Source of the DNA: Morganella morganii
GTDB taxonomy: Bacteria; Pseudomonadota; Gammaproteobacteria; Enterobacterales; Enterobacteriaceae
Assembly (NCBI RefSeq): GCF_019242955.1
Contig: NZ_CP066129.1
Coordinates: 1,736,001 to 1,800,000 of the forward strand
Length of the DNA stretch: 64,000 bases
Direction of reading: 5' to 3'
Part shown: positions 1 to 9,175 of the stretch, one piece after another
Position numbering within the stretch: the first letter of the stretch is position 1
Layout: each line of letters opens with the position of its first letter
Made by a program: the position numbers and the translations under genes
The notes under the pieces: model-generated
Databases searched by the model: none
The model's input: the letters and a program-made list of their open reading frames with translations, nothing else
Told to the model about the DNA's origin: nothing

Positions 1-1518
1 GCCTTTGCGTGCCGCTTCAATCGGATAATCCTGGTAATCGAGCAGGGCATCCAGGGCACGTACCGCCAGGATAGCCAGCTCTTCCAGCTCATCGAGGTTC
101 TCAATAGCACCCAGGTTGAACGCAGACAGCGTACACAGTGCGATTTCCCCGTTCGGATCATTCATGTCGTTGAGCGGTTTGGTCGGCAGGGCGATTTCCA
201 GACACAGGTTGGACTGGCGCACCGGCGCGATAAACGGGTCAAACGGGCTGTGGGTGTTACAGTGATCCACGTTCTGAATATAGATACGGCCGGTAGACGC
301 ACGTTCCTGCATCATCAGAGAGAACAGTTCCACTGCTTTCAGCGTCTGTTTGCGGATAGACGGATCTTTCTCATACTGCTCATAAAGACGTTCGAACGCA
401 TCCTGATCGGCGAAGAACGCGTCATATAACCCCGGTACATCCGACGGACTGAACAGGGTGATATCCTGGCCTTTGATCAGGCGTTCATACATCAGTTTGT
501 TGATCTGGACGCCGTAGTCGAGGTGGCGGACACGGTTGCCCTCAACACCACGGTTGTTTTTCAGCACCAGCAGGCTTTCCACTTCCAGATGCCATATCGG
601 GTAGAACAGCGTTGCCGCACCACCGCGCACACCGCCCTGAGAGCAGGATTTCACTGCGGTCTGGAAGTGTTTGTAGAACGGGATACAGCCGGTATGGAAT
701 GCTTCACCGCCGCGGATCGGGCTGCCGAGTGCACGGATACGGCCCGCGTTGATACCGATACCGGCACGCTGGGACACGTATTTGACAATCGCACCGGAGG
801 TCGCGTTGATGGAATCCAGGCTGTCACCGCACTCGATCAGCACACAGGAGCTGAACTGGCGGGTCGGGGTGCGGACACCGGCCATGATCGGTGTCGGCAG
901 AGAAATTTTAAAGGTTGACGTGGCGTCATAGAACCGGCGGATATAATCCAGACGGGTCTCTTTCGGGTAATGCGAGAACAGACAGGCCGCAACCAGGATA
1001 TACAGGAACTGTGCACTTTCATACACTTCACCGGTAACACGGTTCTGAACCAGATACTTCCCTTCCAGCTGTTTGACCGCGGCGTAGGAGAAATTCATGT
1101 CACGCCAGTGATCGATGAACTCATTCATCTGGTCAAATTCAGCTTCGGTATAATCGGTTAACAGATTTTCGTCATATTTACCGGCGGCAACCATTTTCTG
1201 CACATGCGCATATAACGCAGGCGGCTCAAACTGGCCGTAGGCTTTTTTACGCAGGTTAAAAATAGCCAGGCGTGCGGACAGATACTGATAATCCGGTGTT
1301 TCAGCGGAGATCAGGTCGGCTGCGGCCTTAATCATGGTTTCATGAATATCTGCGGTACGGATCCCGTCGTAGAACTGAATCTGGGAACGTAACTCGACCT
1401 GAGAGACAGAGACATTATTCAGGCCTTCAGCCGCCCAGGTAATGACGCGGTGGATTTTGTCTAAATCGATACGTTCTTTGTGACCATCACGTTTGGTAAC
1501 AAGCAGATTCTGGTTCAT
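1..1518 (-). CDS. nrdA: Ribonucleoside-diphosphate reductase 1 alpha subunit, 3' end outside window
   Basis: Class Ia ribonucleotide reductase large subunit, which reduces ribonucleoside diphosphates to deoxy forms together with NrdB. The reverse strand is open from an ATG at 1518 to the window edge, giving 506 of roughly 760 residues. It begins MNQNLLVTKRDGHKERIDL, the N-terminal ATP-cone region that carries the allosteric activity site, and continues into the catalytic barrel (segments such as SPIRGGEAFHTGCIPFYKHF). Its upstream region carries NrdR boxes and a DnaA box, as in E. coli nrdAB. The missing C-terminus and nrdB should lie to the left. Confidence 0.96.
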   Translation of the reverse strand, partial: MNQNLLVTKRDGHKERIDLDKIHRVITWAAEGLNNVSVSQVELRSQIQFYDGIRTADIHETMIKAAADLISAETPDYQYLSARLAIFNLRKKAYGQFEPPALYAHVQKMVAAGKYDENLLTDYTEAEFDQMNEFIDHWRDMNFSYAAVKQLEGKYLVQNRVTGEVYESAQFLYILVAACLFSHYPKETRLDYIRRFYDATSTFKISLPTPIMAGVRTPTRQFSSCVLIECGDSLDSINATSGAIVKYVSQRAGIGINAGRIRALGSPIRGGEAFHTGCIPFYKHFQTAVKSCSQGGVRGGAATLFYPIWHLEVESLLVLKNNRGVEGNRVRHLDYGVQINKLMYERLIKGQDITLFSPSDVPGLYDAFFADQDAFERLYEQYEKDPSIRKQTLKAVELFSLMMQERASTGRIYIQNVDHCNTHSPFDPFIAPVRQSNLCLEIALPTKPLNDMNDPNGEIALCTLSAFNLGAIENLDELEELAILAVRALDALLDYQDYPIEAARKG

Positions 1519-1651
1519 CAGTTGATATACCCTGTTTTGAAAATGACACCTTATTGTGATTAACGCGCTGATAACGTGTATCCGCCCGATAAAAAACGAT
1601 CCCCGGAACAAATATTCCGGGAAAGTCAATAGCGGGCGCTGAGCGATTTAA

Positions 1652-1699
1652 ACACAAGATGTAGTGTGTCTGTAAAAGATGGGTAACAAGATAATGATA
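1652..1699 (-). promoter_or_regulatory. Pair of NrdR boxes upstream of nrdA
   Basis: ACACAAGATGTAGTGT at 1652-1667 fits the NrdR consensus acaCwAtATaTwGtgt closely. A weaker copy (TAACAAGATAATGATA) lies at 1684-1699. The start-to-start distance is 32 bp, about three helical turns, which is the usual geometry for NrdR repression of nrd operons. Confidence 0.72.
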
Positions 1700-1737
1700 A
1701 ATGCGCTCCGGATCAAGTGCATAAAATCAGGATCTTT

Positions 1738-1746
1738 TGTGGATAA
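1738..1746 (-). promoter_or_regulatory. DnaA box upstream of nrdA
   Basis: TGTGGATAA is the exact complement of the consensus DnaA box TTATCCACA. DnaA regulation of nrdAB is established in E. coli. The remainder of 1519-1894 holds no gene that I can see. Confidence 0.6.
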
Positions 1747-1894
1747 CTTGAGGATAGTCACCCGCTGACAGAGTGGTAAGCACCGAGATCACTGACAAAA
1801 TGAAACTGTGCTTACCTTATTACGCAAAGCGATAATTTTAGAAAAATGCGATTTGTTTGGCGTTTTATTAATCGGCGGAGCAATTAACTTGACA

Positions 1895-2620
1895 CTATAA
1901 AATAAAACGCGTATGCAACATATAATTTACATCCACATTAGGTGCCAGCCAGAATTTATCGCTTAACGGATTGTAATGTAAGCCGGTCATATGCTGCTCA
2001 CGCAGGCCGGTGTTATTCAGCCAGTCAATCAGTTCTGCCGGGCGGATAAATTTTTTCGCGTCGTGTGTGCCGGGCGGTACCATCTTCAGGATATATTCTG
2101 CTGCGATAACGGCCATAAACCAGGCTTTTTTGTTGCGGTTAATGGTGGAGAACACCACATCGCCCCCCGGCTTCACCAGGCGGGCACAGGCCCGTACCAC
2201 GGAGGCAGGGTCGGGTACGTGCTCCAGCATCTCCATACAGGTCACCACATCATACTGCTGTGCATGCTGTTCAGCGTGCTGTTCAACAGTCTCCTGAACA
2301 TAGGTGATATCCGTACCGCTTTCCAGGGCATGCAGGCGTGCAACCTGAAGCGGCTCGGTGCCCATGTCCAGTCCGGTGACGTCCGCACCTTCCCGCGCCA
2401 TACTTTCTGCCAGAATTCCGCCGCCGCAGCCGACATCCAGCACTTTCTTTCCGAATACACCGTTAACCCGCTGCTGAATATAGGCCAGACGCAGCGGATT
2501 GATCCGGTGCAGCGGTTTAAATTCACCCTCAAGATCCCACCAGCGTGAGGCAACATCCTCAAATTTTTTAATTTCGGCAGGATCGACGTTGGCTGTCAGC
2601 GGGGAAGCGGTATCATTCAT
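1895..2620 (-). CDS. ubiG: Ubiquinone biosynthesis O-methyltransferase UbiG
   Basis: SAM-dependent methyltransferase that carries out both O-methylations of ubiquinone synthesis. It has 241 residues, the usual length. Motif I ([20 protein letters not shown]) sits near residues 60-80 and the post-I acidic residue is in GLDMG. The region around [11 protein letters not shown] is typical of UbiG. It is divergent from gyrA, as in E. coli, where ubiG and gyrA are also back to back. It lies upstream of nrdA on the same strand with a 376-bp gap, so nrdA probably has its own promoter. Confidence 0.96.
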   Translation of the reverse strand: MNDTASPLTANVDPAEIKKFEDVASRWWDLEGEFKPLHRINPLRLAYIQQRVNGVFGKKVLDVGCGGGILAESMAREGADVTGLDMGTEPLQVARLHALESGTDITYVQETVEQHAEQHAQQYDVVTCMEMLEHVPDPASVVRACARLVKPGGDVVFSTINRNKKAWFMAVIAAEYILKMVPPGTHDAKKFIRPAELIDWLNNTGLREQHMTGLHYNPLSDKFWLAPNVDVNYMLHTRFIL

Positions 2621-2762
2621 GGTCTTTATTCTCTCTCTTGCTGCGGCAGAACCTGCCGGAATACGCGATGGCGTCAGTATACAATGCCGGACGCGGATGC
2701 GTCAGAAATAAAATACTCTCCCGATTTCTCTATCTCTTTTTTTAAACATTGGCGATTTGTGG

Positions 2763-2768
2763 TATAGT
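2763..2768 (+). promoter_or_regulatory. Candidate gyrA -10 element
   Basis: TATAGT lies 43 bp upstream of the gyrA start, with no good -35 hexamer 17 bp before it (T-rich sequence instead). A weak -35 would fit a supercoiling-sensitive gyrA promoter. The assignment is by eye only. Confidence 0.35.
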
Positions 2769-2810
2769 TCCACACCTTTGAATCCGGAGTGAATGAGGGA
2801 TACTGGCTCC

Positions 2811-5426
2811 ATGAGCGACAATGCCAAAGAAATCTTGCCCGTTAACATCGAAGAAGAGCTGAAAAGCTCATATCTGGATTACGCCATGTCCGTTATTGTC
2901 GGACGCGCACTCCCCGATGTCAGGGATGGTCTGAAACCGGTTCACCGCCGCGTGTTATTCGCGATGAAAGAACTGGGTAACGACTGGAATAAAGCCTATA
3001 AAAAGTCTGCCCGTGTGGTCGGGGACGTGATCGGTAAATATCACCCTCATGGTGACAGTGCTGTGTATGAAACGATTGTCCGTCTGGCTCAGCCGTTCTC
3101 AATGCGCTATATGCTGGTGGATGGCCAGGGTAACTTTGGTTCAATCGACGGTGACTCCGCAGCCGCAATGCGTTATACGGAAGTCCGTATGGCGAAAATT
3201 GCCCATGAACTGTTAGCCGACATTGATAAAGAAACCGTGGATTTTGTGCCGAACTATGACGGTACCGAAATGATCCCGGAAGTGATGCCGACCCGCATCC
3301 CGAACCTGCTGGTTAATGGTTCATCCGGTATTGCTGTCGGGATGGCAACCAATATTCCGCCGCATAACCTGGGTGAAGTCATCGACGGCTGCCTGGCCTA
3401 TATTAATGATGAAGATATCAGCATCGAAGGCCTGATGGAGCACATCCCGGGACCTGATTTCCCGACTGCTGCTATTATCAACGGCCGCCGCGGTATCCTC
3501 GATGCTTACCGCACCGGCCGCGGTAAAATTCATATCCGTGCCCGCGCTGAAGTGGAAACGGATGAAAAATCCGGCCGCGAAACCATTATCGTTAATGAAA
3601 TTCCGTATCAGGTGAACAAAGCCCGCCTGATTGAGAAAATCGCCGAGCTGGTTAAAGAGAAACGTCTGGAAGGCATCAGCGCACTGCGTGATGAATCCGA
3701 TAAAGACGGTATGCGCATTGTGATTGAAATCAAACGCGATGCGGTCGGCGAAGTGGTACTGAACAACCTGTATCTGCTGACACAGATGCAGACCACGTTT
3801 GGTATCAATATGGTTGCCCTGCATCAGGGACAGCCGAAGATCCTCAATCTCAAAGAGATTATCAGTGCGTTCGTGCGCCACCGCCGTGAAGTGGTGACCC
3901 GCCGGACAATTTACGAATTACGCAAAGCCCGTGAACGTGCCCATATCCTCGAAGGTCTGGCGATTGCACTGGCCAATATCGACCCGATTATCGAGCTTAT
4001 CCGTCGTGCACCAACGCCTGCGGAAGCAAAAGCCGGTTTACTGGCACAGGCATGGGAACTGGGTACCGTTGCAGCAATGCTGGCCGGTGCCGGTGATGAT
4101 GCCGCGCGTCCGGAAGGCCTGGATGAGCAGTTTGGTATCCGCGACGGTCTGTATCATCTGACCGAAGTTCAGGCTCAGGCAATTCTGGATCTGCGTCTGC
4201 AGAAACTGACCGGCCTGGAGCATGAAAAACTGCTCGATGAATACCGTGAGTTACTGGAACTGATCGCCGGTCTGCTGCATATCCTGCAAAGTCCTGAGCG
4301 CCTGATGGAAGTTATCCGTGAAGAGCTGCAGGCAGCAAAAGATCAGTTCAATGATGCGCGCCGTACTGATATCACCGAAAACACCGCTGATATCAACATT
4401 GAAGATCTGATCAGTCAGGAAGATGTCGTGGTGACACTGTCCCATCAGGGCTATGTGAAGTATCAGCCACTGACGGACTATGAAGCTCAGCGCCGCGGCG
4501 GGAAGGGCAAGTCTGCCGCCCGCATCAAAGAAGAAGACTTTATCGAACGTCTGCTGGTGGCGAACACGCACGACACCATTCTCTGCTTCTCCAATAAAGG
4601 GAAGCTGTACTGGCTGAAAGTGTATCAGTTACCGGAAGCCAGCCGTGGTGCCCGTGGCCGTCCGATTATCAACATATTACCGCTGGATCAGGAACAGAAC
4701 GAGCGTATTACCGCTATTCTGCCTGTCCGTGAATATGAGGAAGGCAAGTTTGTCTTTATGGCGACCGCCAGCGGTACCGTGAAGAAAACCTCCCTTCAGG
4801 ACTTCAGCCGTCCGCGTAACGCCGGTATTATTGCCGTTAACCTCAACGAGGGCGATGAGCTGATTGGTGTTGATCTGACTGACGGCAGCAATGAAGTGAT
4901 GCTGTTCTCTGCTGAAGGTAAAGTTGTCCGCTTTGCGGAAGATGCTGTCCGTGCCATGGGCCGTACTGCAACCGGTGTCCGCGGTATCCGTCTGAGTGAC
5001 GATGATGTGGTGGTATCACTGATTATTCCGCGCGGCGAAGGTGAAATTCTGACCGTCACCGAAAACGGCTACGGCAAGCGGACAGCAGAAGCTGAATATC
5101 CGACCAAATCCCGCGCCACTCAGGGGGTTATCTCCATTAAAGTGAGTGAGCGTAACGGGAAAGTTGTGGGCGCTATCCAGGTGGATGCGGATGATCAGAT
5201 TATGATGATCACCGATGCCGGAACGCTGGTTCGTACCCGCGTCTCTGAAGTCAGTATCGTGGGCCGTAATACCCAGGGTGTGACGCTGATCCGTACCGGA
5301 GAAGAAGAGAAAGTGGTTGGTTTGCAGCGTGTTGCTGAGCCGGAGGAAGATGAAACTGATTTTTCTGACGACGGCGAAGAAACAGATGCGGCATCTGATG
5401 ATAATACAGAAGAGAATAATGATTAA
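2811..5426 (+). CDS. gyrA: DNA gyrase subunit A
   Basis: DNA-cleaving and religating subunit of gyrase. The start at 2811 gives [20 protein letters not shown], collinear with E. coli GyrA, for 871 residues. An in-frame ATG at 2793 is upstream, but homology favours 2811. The quinolone-resistance region reads [14 protein letters not shown], so residue 83 is Ser and residue 87 is Glu. The active-site tyrosine region ([13 protein letters not shown]) is intact and the GyrA box QRRGGKGK is present. The C-terminal tail is acidic ([15 protein letters not shown]). Ser83 suggests no classical quinolone substitution at that site. Confidence 0.98.
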   Translation: MSDNAKEILPVNIEEELKSSYLDYAMSVIVGRALPDVRDGLKPVHRRVLFAMKELGNDWNKAYKKSARVVGDVIGKYHPHGDSAVYETIVRLAQPFSMRYMLVDGQGNFGSIDGDSAAAMRYTEVRMAKIAHELLADIDKETVDFVPNYDGTEMIPEVMPTRIPNLLVNGSSGIAVGMATNIPPHNLGEVIDGCLAYINDEDISIEGLMEHIPGPDFPTAAIINGRRGILDAYRTGRGKIHIRARAEVETDEKSGRETIIVNEIPYQVNKARLIEKIAELVKEKRLEGISALRDESDKDGMRIVIEIKRDAVGEVVLNNLYLLTQMQTTFGINMVALHQGQPKILNLKEIISAFVRHRREVVTRRTIYELRKARERAHILEGLAIALANIDPIIELIRRAPTPAEAKAGLLAQAWELGTVAAMLAGAGDDAARPEGLDEQFGIRDGLYHLTEVQAQAILDLRLQKLTGLEHEKLLDEYRELLELIAGLLHILQSPERLMEVIREELQAAKDQFNDARRTDITENTADINIEDLISQEDVVVTLSHQGYVKYQPLTDYEAQRRGGKGKSAARIKEEDFIERLLVANTHDTILCFSNKGKLYWLKVYQLPEASRGARGRPIINILPLDQEQNERITAILPVREYEEGKFVFMATASGTVKKTSLQDFSRPRNAGIIAVNLNEGDELIGVDLTDGSNEVMLFSAEGKVVRFAEDAVRAMGRTATGVRGIRLSDDDVVVSLIIPRGEGEILTVTENGYGKRTAEAEYPTKSRATQGVISIKVSERNGKVVGAIQVDADDQIMMITDAGTLVRTRVSEVSIVGRNTQGVTLIRTGEEEKVVGLQRVAEPEEDETDFSDDGEETDAASDDNTEENND

Positions 5427-5465
5427 TATCACCGGTTTCCGGTAATATAAATCAGAAAAACCGAT

Positions 5466-5500
5466 AAAGCAGGAACAATAATATTGTTCCTGCTTTTTAT
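5466..5500 (+). terminator. gyrA terminator
   Basis: A near-perfect hairpin (AAAGCAGGAACAAT paired with ATTGTTCCTGCTTT) ends in a T-rich stretch about 40 bp after the gyrA stop. Confidence 0.8.
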
Positions 5501-5599
5501 TTACCCCGGGGATTTTGTAAACATCGCACAGTGGTATATCCTAGACATAACAGTCTGAAACCTCATGAATATATCAGATTCATTATTGGCGGAGCCCCC

Positions 5600-8446
5600 T
5601 TGAGATACTTTTCATCTTTCCAGACATCACTGAAAATTTCGCGTTACCTGTTCCGGATCGTCGGTGTGATGTTATGGGGGCTGGGTGCGCTGGTGACGGT
5701 ATTCTATTTACTGAATATCTATAACGGAATGCGCAATGACATCCGCCAGCAATATTATTCTGATTACGATGCCTTATTAGCCTATTTCCGGCAATCCACC
5801 GATATTACCCGCGATATCCGTTATATGAATGAACGGTTTGTCGAAAATAAAGAAGTGCGTCCGGGAGAGCCGGCTGACCGTACCACTGACGGCTTTTTTA
5901 TTGATTACCGGGCACTGAATACCAAGGGGGACTGTGCGGCTTTCCGTACCGGCAGCGGCCCTTATATTATCGCGTTTAAAGATCTCCTGACCTACTGGCA
6001 AAATAACATTGCTGCTCCGACGGGACTGAATCAGGTTTTTCTGGTCGGCTCGAAAAGTTTATGTATGGTTTCATTTCCGATCCGTAACCTCTCCACCAGC
6101 AGCGAAACGCTGCGCAGAATGGTGAATGATTATTCTCAGAACTATTTCCGGCTGAAAAGTCAGGGTAAAGAACGCACAATTTACTGGGCTGCACCCGGCG
6201 GCAATCAGGGAATGGCCAGTCTGTTTGTGATGATGCCGCTGTATTACGACGGTCGTTTTCTCGCGTTGATGGGAATCGAGCGTAACCTGCAACTGGAAAA
6301 CTTTAACCGTCTGCGCGATTTTCCGGCCAATATGGTGATTATTAATGAGCAGGACGATGTCGTGCTCTCCTATCCGGAAGAAATTAATACCCAGAAAAAT
6401 AAAGACCGCTATCTGGTGGACGATAACTATTTCGGTTATGACGACGGATTTACCCAACTGGTCTTCAAACGCAGACTGGCGCCGTCGATGCTGAGTGTGG
6501 TGTATACCACGCCGCTGAATTCTATCTATGAAAAACTGAAATTCCAGATCCTCTACGGTGCAATTCTTAACCTGATTTCCGCCATTATTATCGGGCTGTT
6601 TACCTGGCTGCTGGAACGGCGGATATTTATGCCGGCGGAGAACAGCGCAATACGTCTGGAAGAGCACGAGCAGTTTAACCATAAAATTGTGGCCTCCGCG
6701 CCGGTCGGGATCTGTATCCTGCGCACCCTTGACGGTACAGCGCTGCTGAGTAATGAACTGGCTCATAATTACTGGCGTATGCTTTCATTTGAGGATCGTA
6801 ACCGCATCGGTCTGCTGATAAAAGATAAACGGCAGGGGATGGAGGATATGGTGACCCGTAACGGGGGGCATCTGCAGGTCAGCTTTGTCCATTCGCGTTA
6901 CCAGAACGAAGAAGTGGCGATTTGCGTGCTGGTGGATATCAGCGCCCGCGTTCAGCTGGAAAGCTCGTTACAGGATGCGGCACAGGCGGCAGAACAGGCT
7001 AACCAGTCGAAATCTATGTTCCTTGCCACGGTCAGTCATGAATTGCGTACCCCATTGTACGGCATTATCGGTAACCTGGAGCTGTTACAGTCCATGGCGC
7101 ATTCACAGGATGCACAGCGTCTGCTTGGCACCATGAATAACTCCTCTTCATTATTACTGAAGATTATCAGTGATATTCTCGATTTCTCTAAAATTGAATC
7201 CAAACAGCTGAAAATTGAGCCGCGAGAGTTTAACTTCCGCGAACATATTCATTTTGTGGTGGCAAACTACCTGCCGCTGGTGGCGAAAAAACACCTTTCT
7301 CTGTACTGCTTTATTGAAAGGGACGTACCGGAACTGGTCTGTAATGACCCGGTGAGGATGCAGCAGGTTATCGCCAACCTGTTTAATAACGCGATTAAAT
7401 ATACTCACGTCGGGATGGTGTGCATTCATGTCTATGTCTGCGGTGAATATCTGCATGTGGATATTCAGGATACCGGCGGCGGTATCAGCGGGGATGAACT
7501 GCGGCAATTATTCGATCCGTTCTATCAGATAATCCCGAATACAGACAGTCCGTCACAAGGGACCGGGCTGGGCCTGCCTATTTGTGAAAAACTGATCTCT
7601 CTGATGGACGGCGATATGATGGTCGAATCGCAGAAAGAGGTCGGCAGTCTGTTCGGGATACGTTTCCCGTGCTATACCGCGTATACGCCCGGTTCTCATG
7701 CGGATATAGTACCGCTGACAGTGCCGCTGGTCTTTGAATTCCGTAACGGGGTTCTGGCGGATTACATGCGGCGTTACTGGCAGGATATTGCTCCGGTACC
7801 GGTTTCGCTGTCAGAATGCAGTGATATTTCCGGTGCGGTGGTGATAACGGATGTGGTGACCCCGGCGATGAAACAGGCACGGTTGCTGATTGAGCTGGAT
7901 GCCGGTTATACCGATAAACCGGTGCCGCAGGGCGGTAATCGCTGGCGGCATAATACCCATCAGCTTGACGGGTTGTCTGATTTTGTCTCCGACTGCCTGA
8001 ATAACCGTCGTCAGGAAGCGGATGAGCTGCCGCCGCCGTTGCTGCCTGATAATCAGCAGACACAGCATGTCCGGATACTGATTGTGGATGACCACCCGAT
8101 TAACCGTCACCTGTTATCTGACCAGCTGCATCTGTTCGGCTTCCATACGGCAACCGCAGATGACGGGCTGGATGCGCTTAATTTCCTCGAAACTCATGAA
8201 GTGGATATTATTCTGTCGGATGTCAATATGCCGAATATGAACGGTTATGACCTGACACGCACGCTGAGGGAGAAGGGCATGACACTGCCGGTTATCGGGA
8301 TCACCGCTAACGCCATGGCGGAGGAGCGGGAGCGCTGCCTGGTTTCCGGCATGAATGATTGCCTCTCCAAACCGGTATCCATGCAGGCGCTGAAAACCAT
8401 GATGCAGCGTTACATCCCGCAGGTTACTCCCCCCGGGCCGGAATGA
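5600..8446 (+). CDS. rcsC: Rcs phosphorelay hybrid sensor kinase RcsC
   Basis: Inner-membrane hybrid histidine kinase that starts the Rcs envelope-stress relay RcsC-RcsD-RcsB. I chose the TTG at 5600: GGAG lies 5 bp upstream and the product (948 residues) aligns end to end with E. coli RcsC (949), whereas an ATG at 5531 adds 23 unrelated residues. Two N-terminal membrane segments flank a periplasmic domain. The H-box SHELRTPLYG has His480, the N-box is FNNAIKYTH, and the G-box is GTGLGLPI. The C-terminal receiver has IVDDHPINR and phospho-acceptor Asp874 in SDVNMPNMNGYD. It converges on rcsB. Confidence 0.95.
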   Translation: MRYFSSFQTSLKISRYLFRIVGVMLWGLGALVTVFYLLNIYNGMRNDIRQQYYSDYDALLAYFRQSTDITRDIRYMNERFVENKEVRPGEPADRTTDGFFIDYRALNTKGDCAAFRTGSGPYIIAFKDLLTYWQNNIAAPTGLNQVFLVGSKSLCMVSFPIRNLSTSSETLRRMVNDYSQNYFRLKSQGKERTIYWAAPGGNQGMASLFVMMPLYYDGRFLALMGIERNLQLENFNRLRDFPANMVIINEQDDVVLSYPEEINTQKNKDRYLVDDNYFGYDDGFTQLVFKRRLAPSMLSVVYTTPLNSIYEKLKFQILYGAILNLISAIIIGLFTWLLERRIFMPAENSAIRLEEHEQFNHKIVASAPVGICILRTLDGTALLSNELAHNYWRMLSFEDRNRIGLLIKDKRQGMEDMVTRNGGHLQVSFVHSRYQNEEVAICVLVDISARVQLESSLQDAAQAAEQANQSKSMFLATVSHELRTPLYGIIGNLELLQSMAHSQDAQRLLGTMNNSSSLLLKIISDILDFSKIESKQLKIEPREFNFREHIHFVVANYLPLVAKKHLSLYCFIERDVPELVCNDPVRMQQVIANLFNNAIKYTHVGMVCIHVYVCGEYLHVDIQDTGGGISGDELRQLFDPFYQIIPNTDSPSQGTGLGLPICEKLISLMDGDMMVESQKEVGSLFGIRFPCYTAYTPGSHADIVPLTVPLVFEFRNGVLADYMRRYWQDIAPVPVSLSECSDISGAVVITDVVTPAMKQARLLIELDAGYTDKPVPQGGNRWRHNTHQLDGLSDFVSDCLNNRRQEADELPPPLLPDNQQTQHVRILIVDDHPINRHLLSDQLHLFGFHTATADDGLDALNFLETHEVDIILSDVNMPNMNGYDLTRTLREKGMTLPVIGITANAMAEERERCLVSGMNDCLSKPVSMQALKTMMQRYIPQVTPPGPE

Positions 8447-8463
8447 GAATCACAGACAGCCGG

Positions 8464-8498
8464 ATAAAAAAACGCCATTCATCTGAATGGCGTTTTTG
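8464..8498. terminator. Bidirectional terminator between rcsC and rcsB
   Basis: AAAAAACGCCATTC-atct-GAATGGCGTTTTT is a perfect stem with A-rich and T-rich arms, so it can end transcription from both convergent genes. Confidence 0.85.
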
Positions 8499-8524
8499 CA
8501 TCGGTACGGTAATACGCTTCCGGA

Positions 8525-9175
8525 TTACTCGTCTCTGTGACTGTCGATAGTTACAGATGAAAGATAATTCAGCAGCGCGATATCGTTATCCACACCCAGT
8601 TTCAGCATAGCCGATTTTTTCTGGCTGCTGATGGTTTTGATACTGCGGTTCAGTTTCCGCGCAATCTCAGTAACCAGATGCCCTTCAGCAAACAGACGCA
8701 GGACTTCACTCTCTTTCGGAGAAAGACGTTTATCACCGTATCCGTTGGCATTCACTTTTTCCAGCAGCTTGGAAACACTGTCAGGAGTGAATTTTTTCCC
8801 TTTCTGTAAAGAAGCCAGTGCTTTCGGCAAATCAGCCGGTGCACCCTGCTTCAGTACGATCCCTTCGATATCCAGCTCCAGTACAGCGCTGAGGATCGCC
8901 GGATTATTGTTCATCGTCAGCACAATAATCGCCAGGTCAGGATAATGGCGTTTGATATACTTAATCAGTGTAATACCATCACCGTACTTATCTCCCGGCA
9001 TGGAGAGGTCAGTGATCAAAACATCCGCATCCAGGCGTGCTAAGCTGTTGATAAGAGAAGTAGAGTCTTCAAATTCACCAACAACATTAACCGTTTCCAG
9101 TTGTTCCAGAGACTTCTTTATCCCGAACAGAACAATAGGATGATCATCGGCGATAATAACATTCAGGTTATTCAT
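8525..9175 (-). CDS. rcsB: Rcs response regulator RcsB
   Basis: DNA-binding response regulator of capsule, motility and envelope-stress genes. The start at 9175 gives MNNLNVIIADDHPIVLFG and 216 residues, equal to E. coli RcsB. The upstream in-frame extension is only the 3' end of rcsD read in another frame. The receiver has Asp56 in TDLSMPGDKYGDG. The LuxR-type helix-turn-helix is LSPKESEVLRLFAEGHLVTEIA with SIKTISSQKKSAM as recognition region. The start overlaps the rcsD stop by 8 nt, which indicates translational coupling. Confidence 0.97.
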   Translation of the reverse strand: MNNLNVIIADDHPIVLFGIKKSLEQLETVNVVGEFEDSTSLINSLARLDADVLITDLSMPGDKYGDGITLIKYIKRHYPDLAIIVLTMNNNPAILSAVLELDIEGIVLKQGAPADLPKALASLQKGKKFTPDSVSKLLEKVNANGYGDKRLSPKESEVLRLFAEGHLVTEIARKLNRSIKTISSQKKSAMLKLGVDNDIALLNYLSSVTIDSHRDE

